Positions 23,601 through 32,012 of a DNA stretch of 64,000 bases are shown here, in pieces; the stretch's first letter is position 1; the number at the start of each line of letters is the position of its first letter. Position numbers and translations under genes: made by a program. The stretch is from Pogonophryne albipinna (Eukaryota > Chordata > Actinopteri > Perciformes > Artedidraconidae): assembly GCA_028583405.1 (NCBI GenBank), contig JAPTMU010000108.1:331382-395381 (forward strand), in the 5' to 3' direction. The notes under the pieces are model-generated. The model did no database searches. It was not told where the DNA came from and saw only the letters and a list, made by a program, of their open reading frames with translations.

Positions 23601-26600
23601 AACAATATCTCTCAATGCACTCACACATATTTATTGTTGTATATAAATGTACAAAAAATGGGCATTTAAACTGCTTTTTATTAATTCAAAGACGGCTCTG
23701 AATTAATAATCAAATATGTTTCCTTTCTTTACGACTGGATGAAATTACAGAATGTACCCATCATGTTCCTCATGCTAGTAGAGCCACAGAAAAGTATCAA
23801 ACCACCAGAATACAGGACATCTATTTTATTAAAGGGGGGAGGACCCCCACACCCCCCTTTAAAAATGTCCCCCCCACATTCAGGATGCTTCCTACGCCCA
23901 TGATTTGAACCAGCTCATGGTTTGAAATGGCAAACATTGAAAAGCAAAAGTATTATTAAAACCATGTACTAATCATCACCTTGGTCCCATCATATACTCT
24001 GGGAAGAGAACATTTACTGTGCTTGAAAACTGGTATCACATCATCATGTGAGGTTGACTTTGTGACCTGGAGAACATTTCAGCTGCAACATCAGCTCGTT
24101 GATAAGCTTGGGGTATGAGATAGTTTTGTAGCCATTCGTGGTGAAGGCATCTGTGCTGTTGTATGCATTATGTTTGACCCAACATTTCTACAGGCATGGC
24201 AGAATATGGATCTATTTTCACATGAATATTCTAGCCCTTGTCTATTTGTATACCACGAGCTGCAAAATGACCGCCTAACCCCACTGTACAGGCGGGTACT
24301 TGTTTAGATATACCTGGGCAGGCTCTGTTTTGCCGTGGTATCCTGGCACCTGCGGGCCGCAGAGGGGCTGCGTAGTTTCGGGCAACGAAGAGTGCTGCTC
24401 CGGGGTTGAGGGCGGCGAGTCAGGCGGGAGTAAGCTAGTGGTCCACAACGGAGGGTAACGGTGATGTCCCCCATCTGGCCTGTTGCTACTGTCTGCAGTA
24501 GATGCAGTGTTGCTGGCGTTTAGTGATGGTTGCTTTAACCATTTTCGTATAAATGATTATCCACAGATGTGTGTCACTGCTGTGAAAGCACTTTGGAAAT
24601 GATGCACACGCAGCGGAGCAGGTCACGCGCACCTGACACAATTTGTTGTTAGTATTTTTCGCTCCGTTCTCTTTTTTGAATAGAGGGTGCGTAACATTCA
24701 ACTGCCCCGAAGATCCCGACGCGAAGCCTGAAGGGTATAAACACCAGGTTTACTAATCTACCCGCACAATTTGTCTGGTGTCGGAATGTCTCGCTATGTT
24801 AGTACATTGTTAAAAAAACAAAACACCATTTAATTTCGGGTTAACATGTGTTGTAACTGCGTTACTGAGCATTGTAACGGGTAATATATTACCCACATTT
24901 CATTAGTAATGCATTACATTACTTCGTTACAGCAAAAAGTAATATATTACTGTAACTCCGTTACTTTTGTAACGCGTTACACCCAACACTGGATCTGATG
25001 ATGTTGTTGTTGTTCAGGTGAGATCTGATGATGTTGTTGTTGTTCAGGTGAGATCTGATGATGTTGTTGTTGTTCAGGTGAGATCTGATGATGTTGTTGT
25101 TGTTCAGGTGAGAAGCCGTTCACCTGTGAGATTTGTGGGAAGTGTTTCACAGCGAAGAGCACGCTGCAGACTCACATCAGGATCCACAGGTGAGACAGAC
25201 GTTTACCTACAGATACTAAACTAATGTGAGATATAACGAGGTTGACTTAATAATTCTTAGGAAGTAGAACTGTATTTATATTGTATGTTACGTCCCGACG
25301 AGGGGAAGAGGAAAGCAACATACACCAGAATGGAATTGTAATAGTTCTAAGTAGTTTTATTATAAAGCAAGGTGAAACAAAATGGAAGGCACGCAGCCTG
25401 AACAAACAAAAGGAGGACTCTAACAAAGGGAGCCTGTTTACAAAGGAATAGATAATAACAAACTAAATAGCAACTAAAACCCTCACTGTCAAAGTGTATA
25501 AATACAGGAAGCTGTAAATAAACACAGCTGAGTCAGAGGACAACAGTCACACAACACTAAGCTAATCGAGACACATCTAATCACAATAACACGGATCTAC
25601 ACGGACCACACAAGTTAACCTACTGTCAACAAATTCGCACACAACCTAGCAACTAGCGAGAGGCCTCCGCTCACACAGCAGAGCCTCCAGAGGGATCGTC
25701 AGTCACAGGCTTTGAAGTCATCTCCAGCAGGTGCACGCCGGCTGTGTGCTGCGATTGGAGTGCGTCGGGCCTGGCGTGCTCCAATCACAATCTTCAGAAG
25801 GCGGACCAGGAGATTTCAGCCAATGACGTCAGGGCACCCGCACAGCAGCCCCCACACAAATCGAATGGGGGGGCAATCATTTACCAAGGGGGGGCACACA
25901 CTGCCGTCAACAACCAACACACAAGAACCAACGCAACTTCAAAAAACATGCTGTAAAGTCTGTTGTCCTTCACACACATTGCAGGGTGTAGTGCTATTGT
26001 ATAGCGCACCTATGATCTGTGCAGACGTGCACGGTTGTGGCACGACCACCAAAACAGAAACATAAGGACATAGGCCACCATACAAAAAGTGTGCAAATGT
26101 ATTTAGTATCCTATCCATGTGAACATGTTTTAGGTGGGGGTGGACCTAACCTCCTCTAGGGAGGTCTGGGGGCATGCTCCCCCGGAAGATTATTTTTTAA
26201 ATAATGAAGTTAAAGCATCAATCTGGTGCACTTTGAGAGCAACATGAAGAGATCTATGGATTCATCTCTCAGCATCCATATGAAACAGACCTGTACACAG
26301 ATTTACTTTTTCTGTATGGATATTTTACTAATCGCTCCCCTTTTAAACTGTATTCTTGTGTTACTGTCCTATAGTATTTCATACCCGTTTTTCATTTATT
26401 CTCCTATTCTTTAATAACTATAATGATCAAGGTATTCCTCGCAAATACTTGTTTACATAAATGGTGACCAAACCGTTTGAGACCCACTGAGATAAGTTAC
26501 ACTAAAGTGAACTATCTAAACACTGAGAGAGTCCTTACCTCACTGAGCTGAGGTTATACGAGCCTCTCAGTCTGACAGGAGAGGGCTCTCCTCCACCTTG

Positions 26601-29063
26601 GTGTAGAAACAGCTCTTTATATCCGTTAGCATAGCTAAAGCTAAAACACCAGTGAAAGACAGCCACTAACTCTCCTCCTCTGACGCCCCAAAGGAAGAGG
26701 CGGGTCTTTAGCTGCCCCTTAAAAATCTCTACTGAGGCAGAGGCTCTTAGTTTCTGGGGGAGTTCGTTCCAGAGCCTTGGGGCCACCGCCTCAAAGGCAC
26801 GGTCCGTCTTTAGCCTGGTTCGGGGCACCCTTAGGAGGCCCTGCTCAGAGGGACCTCAGGGCCCGGGTTGTGCTGTGAGGGTGGATCAGGTCGTTAATGC
26901 AGGCGGGGGCTTGGACAGCTCTATATGTGAAGACTAGGACCTTACATTGGGTTCTGAGATGGACCCAATGGACAGGGAGCCAGGCAGGGCGGAAAGGATC
27001 GGAGTGATGTGGCAGGTGTCTTTGGACCGAGTGAGTAATCTGGCTGCAGCATGTTGGACCTGTTGTAACCGGTTTATTGATGTTTTGTTGAGGCAGGAGA
27101 ACAGTGTGACGTATCATCTTTAATCATTCAAAACATGAAGTATTGTTATCCTTTATTTAGGAGAATAGCAATACACACATACACATATTAAACACATCCA
27201 TGAACATGTGTCCTCAGAGGGGAGAAGCCGTTCTCCTGCTCCCTCTGCAGCCGCTCCTTCTCAGACTCCAGCGCTAAACGCAGACACGAAGCCTCTCATT
27301 CAGGCAGGAAACCCTTCAGCTGCTCCTCCTGCAGCCTCTCCTTCACCCGCCTGGACAACCTGAAGACTCACAGCAGGGGGCACAGCAAGGAGCGCGCTGA
27401 CCCCCCCACTGACCCCCCCGAGGACCCCCAGCTGCACGAGGAGGTGCGTCACTTTTCACACTTTATTTCGTTTATTTAAAGGTGTCCTATCATCCATGTG
27501 TCCCCGGTGTGTCCTCGGTGTGTCCTCGGTGTGTCCCCGGTGTGTCCTCGGTGTGTCAGGAGACTCACTAAGTGATGTCTTCTCTACATCACTGTGTGTC
27601 CCCGGTGTGTCCTCGGTGTGTCAGGAGACTCACTAAGTGATGTCTTCTCTACATCACTGTGTGTCCCCCGTGTGTCCTCGGTGTGTCCTCGGTGTGTCCT
27701 CGGTGTGTCAGGAGACTCATTAAGTGATGTCTTTTCTACATCCCAGTGTCCCCCCGGTGTGTCCCCGGTGTGTCCCCGGTGTGTCCCCGTGTGTCAGGAG
27801 ACTCTCTAAGTGATGTCTTCTCTACATCACAAAGTCTCAGAAATCAAACCCCTCTCTCTTTTCCTCCGTACCCACATCTCTAAGAACGGGGGAACTTTTT
27901 TTAAGACATACCATACTGATCAAGATTAGCTGCCGATATGACGTAATATTAGAAACTATCAGAAACGTCACGTTTCAAACTGTATTTCATTTTTCTGAAA
28001 TAGTATACTTTGACGACTAAGACTTTTTTTAAGACATACCGTATCGACCCTGATTTTGTTCTAGGAAAAACAACCTGTCTTATATTCGGGTCAATACGGT
28101 AGCCTACTATGCTATGACTTTTAAAAGTCTCCTATCATGCTAAATGCACTTTGTATATATTATACTCTCTCCAGTACAGGTTTGCTCTGAGTGTTAGCAT
28201 GCTAATGTAAACTCAGACCATATTACTTCCAGAACACATCTCATTGTTTCTGAGAGCAACGTTTCTGATTGGCCCGTGGGTTTAAAGCCCGCCCACATTT
28301 TAGTAATGTGGTCATGACGCAGCAAATCTGGATCAGCTCCGTTGTTCCCCGTTTTTAGAGATGTGGGTACGGAGGAGAAGAGAGAGGGGTTATTTCCTGA
28401 CTCTTTGAGAGTCTCCTGACACACGGGGGACACACGGGGACACACCGGGGACACACCGGGGACACATGGTGATGTAGAGAAGACATCAAGAAGTGACTTT
28501 TGCATAATAGGAGACCTTTAAGACATACTATGCTATGGCTTTTAAAGGATTTGTTATTTTCTACCCCCCTCTCAGCAGCGAGGCGCCCTGCAGCAGAACC
28601 AGCTGGTGGTGACGGACGACCTGAGCTTCGTTTCGGGTCAGAACCAGGAGATCAGCATCATCACCACGGAGGAGGCAGAGTCTGGGGGCGGGGCCTCAGC
28701 CGACTCCGCCCCCAGACTCACCCTCCTCACCCATGGGGGCGGGGCCTCTGCAGACTCCACCCCCTCCAGACTCGAGGGAGTTCACGTCATCACACTGAGT
28801 AAAGAGGCCCTGGATCAGCTCTCATCATGTCACCTTGGACCCCCCCTCCATCATGGACCCCCCCTACAACATGGACCCCCTCTCCATCATGGACCCCCCC
28901 TACAACATGGACCCCCCTACAACATGGACCCCCCCTCCATCATGGACCCCCCCTCCTCTCACAGCCTATCAGTGAGCAGATCCCCCCCCAAAACATCCAG
29001 GGACAGACGTTTCAGATCCAGGCCGGGACTCTTTCCTATCTTTACACCACTGGAAACAGCTGA
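17481..29063 (+). CDS. zbtb24: Zinc finger and BTB protein 24-like, 3' part of gene (six exons seen)
   Basis: ZBTB24 is a nuclear C2H2 transcription factor; in human it activates CDCA7, affects DNA methylation, and its loss causes ICF syndrome type 2. Visible exons are 17481-17647, 20027-20110, 20175-20258, 25108-25189, 27218-27443 and 28576-29063. They encode seven C2H2 fingers with TGEKPF-type linkers, then a C-terminal region. Fingers five to seven ([45 protein letters not shown]) and the tail words ISIITTEE and [13 protein letters not shown] match the family closely. The first exon starts in phase 2, as if the previous exon ended in GG and completed an upstream finger, giving the usual eight. 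The BTB and AT-hook exons are not in the window or were not recognised. Convergent position to foxo3 fits the human 6q21 order. The last exon carries a frameshift (see that entry). Confidence 0.83.
18015..18110 (-). mobile_element. Fish LINE 3' tail motif
   Basis: AAGTTTTATTTATATAGCAC, then CCAAAGTGCTGAACAT, is the inverse of the TATAAATAAA-type end seen at the 3' end of the LINE at 52443. Related copies are at 56369 and 56823. Confidence 0.55.
18142..19322. repeat. 15-bp minisatellite, about 79 copies, in a zbtb24 intron
   Basis: Unit AGACCCTCTGTCCTC with T/A and C/T variants. A rare variant (CACACCCT) recurs at 18338, 18878 and 19253, spaced 540 and 375 bp (36 and 25 units), which shows block duplication. 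Since 15 is divisible by 3, a 416-codon - strand frame runs through it; it is a repeat artefact. Confidence 0.95.
19323..19735. repeat. Probable interspersed repeat flanking the minisatellite
   Basis: Contains a stretch around GGCGGGATCCCTCTCCCAGG and ACGGACAGACGT followed by a TAAATC..GATAATACAT segment that I associate with a teleost repeat paired with the LINE-tail motif at 18015. If so, the minisatellite arose inside that element. Based on recognition, not alignment. Confidence 0.35.
20027..20110 (+). CDS. zbtb24: zbtb24 exon: zinc finger c
   Basis: 84 bp encoding [20 protein letters not shown] plus RVHTG. Acceptor TGTGTCTCTCAG|GAGAGAAG and donor CACACAG|GTGAGC are both good, phase 1 at each end, so the exon is one finger-linker module. 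Confidence 0.88.
20175..20258 (+). CDS. zbtb24: zbtb24 exon: zinc finger d
   Basis: 84 bp in phase 1 to 1, with acceptor TTTCTTTAAAG|GCAAG and donor CACACAG|GTACAT. It encodes a finger with the spacing C-x2-C and H-x3-H ([20 protein letters not shown], then H). Only 64 bp of intron separates it from finger c. Confidence 0.85.
20295..20874 (+). repeat. 28-31-bp minisatellite of CAG|GTGAG junctions, about 20 copies
   Basis: Each unit reads TTGTTGTTGTTCAGGTGAGA followed by TCTGTGATG or similar, so every unit holds a 3' splice-site-like CAG directly joined to a 5' splice-site-like GTGAG. The unit matches the true acceptor of the next exon at 25107/25108 (TTGTTCAG|GTGAGAAG). The array continues at 24992-25107 after a hAT insertion. 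See findings. Confidence 0.93.
21721..23902. mobile_element. Nested hAT-like element, 2.2 kb
   Basis: It starts CATGGGCGTCGCAGCC and ends with the inverse, CCTACGCCCATG. Both flanks are ATTTGAAC (21713-21720 and 23903-23910), a perfect 8-bp target duplication. C-rich blocks (CCCCCCCAC) lie just inside each end. It carries a 22-bp minisatellite. A segment ending GGGTTGGGAACCCCTGCTTT near 23095 suggests yet another element inside. Confidence 0.88.
22425..22885. repeat. 22-bp minisatellite (GAGCCACAGCTGAGACCAGGCT), about 20 copies
   Basis: Tandem units with small deletions that shift the frame. The CAGCTG core is palindromic. The - strand open frames across it are repeat artefacts. Confidence 0.93.
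24992..25107 (+). repeat. Continuation of the CAG|GTGAG minisatellite, four copies, ending at a real acceptor
   Basis: Four units of GATCTGATGATGTTGTTGTT plus GTTCAGGTGA run directly into the true 3' splice site of the next zbtb24 exon. The polypyrimidine tract of that exon is therefore made of the repeat's own TTG units. Confidence 0.9.
25108..25189 (+). CDS. zbtb24: zbtb24 exon: zinc finger e
   Basis: Encodes [14 protein letters not shown] and then [14 protein letters not shown]. Acceptor TTGTTCAG|GTGAGAAG, phase 1; donor ATCCACAG|GTGAGA, phase 2. Splicing to 27218 gives IHRGEKPF, the linker typical of this protein. The exon itself begins with GTGAG, identical to a donor, which probably let the upstream array form. 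Confidence 0.88.
25288..25920. mobile_element. Possible solo LTR (Gypsy-like)
   Basis: A segment starting TGTTACGTCCCGACGAGGGG and ending near GCCGTCAACAACCAACA has an LTR-like start, a TATAAA-like word near 25498 and an AATAAA nearby. No second copy or target duplication was found, so this is a guess from style. Confidence 0.28.
26530..27117 (-). pseudogene. LINE ORF2 C-terminal remnant
   Basis: Two - strand frames (27117-26845 and 26828-26535) read pieces of the conserved tail found after the reverse transcriptase in fish L2/CR1-like LINEs: an LPVHW-type phrase, [21 protein letters not shown] and [10 protein letters not shown]. The frames are offset, with stops between, so it is dead. It sits in antisense orientation in a zbtb24 intron. 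Confidence 0.75.
27218..27443 (+). CDS. zbtb24: zbtb24 exon: zinc fingers f and g and linker
   Basis: Acceptor GTGTCCTCAG|AGGGGAG in phase 2; donor CACGAGGAG|GTGCGT in phase 0. Encodes [20 protein letters not shown] and [20 protein letters not shown], then [17 protein letters not shown]. The SSAKRRH and RLDNLK words match the last two fingers of ZBTB24. Standard C2H2 residues are present in both. Confidence 0.88.
27480..28517. mobile_element. TTAA-flanked MITE with minisatellite (copy 1), in the last zbtb24 intron
   Basis: TTAA at 27476-27479 and 28518-28521 flank an element starting AGGTGTCCTATCATCC and ending GCATAATAGGAGACCT. It contains an 11-bp GTGTGTCCTCG array (27497-27795) and a second short array near 28425. 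An internal block (GTTAGCATGCTAATGTAAAC) is shared with the copy at 48170. Neighbouring 27890-28110 has no recognisable feature. Confidence 0.75.
27497..27795. repeat. 11-bp minisatellite with 60-70-bp higher-order units
   Basis: Runs of GTGTGTCCTCG and GTGTGTCCCCG are separated by repeated spacers reading TCAGGAGACTCACTAAGTGA and TGTCTTCTCTACATC, giving three or four composite units. All lie inside the MITE. Confidence 0.88.
28576..29063 (+). CDS. zbtb24: zbtb24 last exon with apparent one-base frameshift
   Basis: The exon opens in phase 0 after CCCTCTCAG|CAGCGAGG. Frame 1 reads [27 protein letters not shown], then [15 protein letters not shown]. It next enters an 18-bp proline-rich repeat (HGPPLQ, about 28840-28960). 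From there frame 1 gives a non-conserved Ser/Arg tail to a stop at 29071, while another frame reads [20 protein letters not shown] and [10 protein letters not shown] to a stop at 29061-29063, which looks like the genuine C-terminus. The switch fits one missing C at 28912-28917, where the run is C6 and equivalent positions have seven bases. It may be an assembly error or a real mutation. Confidence 0.72.
28838..28962. repeat. 18-bp coding repeat ([12 protein letters not shown]) in zbtb24
   Basis: Seven or so copies of CATGGACCCCCCCTACAA or the CATCAT version. All copies keep an 18-bp period except the unit at 28903-28920, which is 17 bp because its C run is one shorter. Confidence 0.85.
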
Positions 29064-29540
29064 GACCCTCTGATAAAGGGAGGGGTCCCACTGAATTTGG
29101 TGTGAATGCTGAGAAGTATTCACAACACACTGTATGTTCTCCATCTGTTTTGATTGCACACATTTTACGTTGCAGAATCTCCGTTCGAGCTTCAAAACGT
29201 GCCGCTCAATAACGACATGCTCGCCATTACTCGGGACATTCATAACTTTCATCGTCCCAGAAACATTAAGCATCATTTGACTATTACACGTCAGCTTTTC
29301 CGCATTCACACCGCAGGAGTTCCATCCTCGAGTTATCACATGACACGACTAACTGTTCCTGAAGAAAACTGTATTTCTTGGAGAAGGTAAAACTGAGAAA
29401 AGTCTTGATGAATTTAAACTCAGTAAACTCAGTAAACCTTTATAAAAACCTCTATATGTCACTCTGGGCGTTCAGAGAATACCCTGGAACAAAACATCCA
29501 TTTAATTATATTAATAAAATGAATAACTGAGAATGGTATC
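29064..29540 (+). other. zbtb24: Likely zbtb24 3' UTR with polyadenylation signal
   Basis: Non-coding sequence after the stop with AATAAA at 29513-29518. Nothing else is recognised until the MITE at 29879. Confidence 0.45.
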
Positions 29541-29878
29541 TGTGTTGTTGATCTGTAATATCACAGTGTTACGTTGATTTGTTTGTCCTTCTCGGACCAT
29601 GCTCTACGCATTTCAGTGGGTTTGTGTTAGAAAAGAAAGCAACCAATCAGATCTTGTTCTGGGTCTCTGGGTAGAATATCCTTCAACAAGGTATTCTACA
29701 TCCTCGATCGAATGCCCTGGCCGTTGCACTGAATGAGAGCGTACGTTTGGACTGACAGTTTGATCAACCAATCAGATATTGATTTGTAGCCAATGGGCGT
29801 GTTCTTCCAGAGTTCCCCTCGGTTCCAGCTGCTCTAGAAGGCCCGCTAGTTCACTGGAGAGACACAGAGGATCTAGAT

Positions 29879-30222
29879 CAGTGCTTCTTAAAGTGTGGTC
29901 CGCGGACCACTGGTGGTCCGTGAACGCCCCCTAGTGGTCCGTGAGTATATTGGTAAAATTTCACATTTGAAATAAATAAATACTTAAGTTTTCCTCACTC
30001 TCGCGGGAATATCTCCGCAATGGAGCGAGTTTAAGTTTCACTTTCGATTGCATGATATAGCCCAGATAAACACATTCATCACACATGTGGCCACTTGTTT
30101 GTACCATTTTCAGGCAATTTGTAAAAAACGATGTGTTTTTGGATATTTGTGGAGTTAGGTGGTCCGTGAGTGTTTTTTTATTGGTTAAGTGTCCTTGGTA
30201 TGAAAAAGTGTGGGCACCCCTG
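29879..30222. mobile_element. hAT MITE, 344 bp, copy 1 of a pair
   Basis: Starts CAGTGCTTCTTAAAGTGTGG and ends with the inverse of CAGGGGTGCCCACACTTTTT. Perfect 8-bp target duplication ATCTAGAT (29871-29878 and 30223-30230). Nearly identical to 57082-57426. It carries a CTCF-like word CCACTAGGGGGCGTT (inverse of 29923-29937). Confidence 0.93.
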
Positions 30223-31043
30223 ATCTAGATGAATGCGACGAAGCAATTAATGCCGTTTTATTGTTGTTAACGTTGAAATGACAAGTGCAACAGGTGAAGA
30301 TGAAGTTGTTGCGGAATTGTTGTGAGTACCTTTTCAAGACGACAATTCAGTGAAAAGACGGACATTATAATGCCGTGGGGGGGGGTGGGGGTGTCTACAG
30401 AAGGTCCAGTTGTGATAGACACGGTTCGCCACTGTTTAAATCACATTTCAACACACTATAATATGACTTATTGGAAATACGTCACTATGACAGCTGTGTT
30501 TGTGTGGTACACATTTGACATTAGTGCCACAACACAAGGGAATCACACAGTAAATATCCTTCTTGTGGCCTCAGTGACTGCCTGTGACCTGTAGGGGGCG
30601 CTGCACACTCATTATCTCATGCTTTAAACACTATCGAAAGGGATGTGTAGAAAGACTTTTCAATGAAGATTCACTGTACACATAGATAGTTGTCATGTTC
30701 ACACTGTATTCTCTTTTTTGTACAGATGTTATTCTTTGAAATGTTTTCTTTATTTGCTGTTCTTGTTTTACCATTGAAATGTCTCTGACTGCTGAGTGCC
30801 GGCTAAAGCATGCATGGACATTCACTTGATGTGAGACACACCTTCGGAAGTGCTTATGTCTCATTTTATTATCTTTAAATACATGTTTAAAGCGCAGGAG
30901 AAATGTTTAGTGTTAGTTTGTGATGTACGGAAACATGACAAGCTCCTCCCGGATACAGCGTGTGATTGGCTGTCAGCAGGTGATTAGCCAATAGCAGAGC
31001 TCCTCCTGCAGCCTGCATTATTATCTTCTGCAGACAGAAAATA
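30223..31043. other. Intergenic, no gene; one CTCF-like site at 30588-30602
   Basis: No conserved frame. CCTGTAGGGGGCGCT at 30588-30602 (+) matches the CTCF core consensus at 14 of 15 positions. Confidence 0.45.
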
Positions 31044-31060
31044 AAACACACACTCACACA

Positions 31061-31156
<96 letters not shown>

Positions 31157-31354
31157 CTCACTCACACACACACACACTCACACATACTCGCACTCGCACA
31201 CACTCACTCTCACTCACTCTCACACACTCACACACACACACTCTCACCCACACACACACACAAACACTCTCACTCACTCTCTCACACACTCACACACACA
31301 AACACTCACTCACTCTCTTACACACACACACACACACACTCTCTCTCTCACACT

Positions 31355-31419
<65 letters not shown>

Positions 31420-31480
31420 ACACACACACTCTCTTACACACACACACTCTCACACACACTCTCACTCACTCTCACACACA
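31044..31480. repeat. (CA)n/(CT)n-rich simple repeat
   Basis: Long imperfect CACACA runs interrupted by CTCT and CGCA words. Potential left-handed DNA; no coding content. Confidence 0.95.
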
Positions 31481-31535
31481 CCTTCTTTAAAGTTTTTTTT
31501 TTTTTTTTACATGCACCAGATCTGATACAGCAAGG

Positions 31536-31682
31536 AGGAGGAGGAGCAAGAGGAGGAGGAGGGAGAGGAGGAGGAGGGAGAGGAGGAAGAGGAGGAGGAA
31601 GAGAAGGAGCAGGAGGAGCAGGAGGAGGAGGAGGAGGGAGAGGAGGAGGAGGGAGAGGAGCAGGAGGAGGAGGAGGGAGAGT
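31536..31682. repeat. (GGA)n purine tract
   Basis: About 145 bases almost purely G and A on the + strand, following a T-run at about 31490-31508. A potential triplex-forming mirror-like tract. Confidence 0.92.
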
Positions 31683-32012
31683 CTGATTGGCAGCGAGTCG
31701 CTCAGGAATCATTCAGTAAAGGGATAAACCTTCAGGATGAGACTAGAAAGACAGGTGACTGAATGTATTTGAGGAAAATCCCTAAAGAAATTAGTGATGA
31801 AGATTCAATGTTTCTGTCATCAAAGGAAGAATCCTCCCGAGGTGATGACTTGTTTCCTCACTCTGTGTTTCCTTCAGAGACTGAACCATCCAGAGTTCCT
31901 TCTCTCTACACACTACCTACTAACTGCACAGCGATTCCTAATCTGAAACAATCCCTTCAGCTTGTTACGCATTTATTACAATACTTTGTGTAAAATGTTT
32001 ACAATGAATAGC
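31683..32012. other. No gene recognised
   Basis: A 77-codon frame (31763-31993) is open but shows no recognisable domain, and its flanks are repeats. Confidence 0.5.

Larger units (their letters stand above)
20875..24991. mobile_element. hAT transposon, 4.1 kb, inserted in the minisatellite
   Basis: It starts CAGTGTTGGGCAAGTTACTT and ends with the inverse of CAGTGTTGGGTGTAACGCGT. The flanking 8-mers GATCTGAT (20867-20874 and 24992-24999) are identical. The subterminal regions are rich in GTAATATATTAC words. No intact transposase frame exists. A second hAT (21721-23902) is nested inside. Confidence 0.92.
25190..27217 (+). other. zbtb24 intron with LTR-like and LINE pieces
   Basis: Holds a possible solo LTR (about 25288-25920) and a LINE 3' coding fragment on the - strand (26530-27117). 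The stretch 25960-26530 shows nothing recognisable. Confidence 0.6.

Noticed and set aside
28606..29073. Frame-1 end of zbtb24 as the true C-terminus
   Set aside because: The final Ser/Arg-rich tail is not conserved-looking, whereas the other frame is; frameshift judged more likely.
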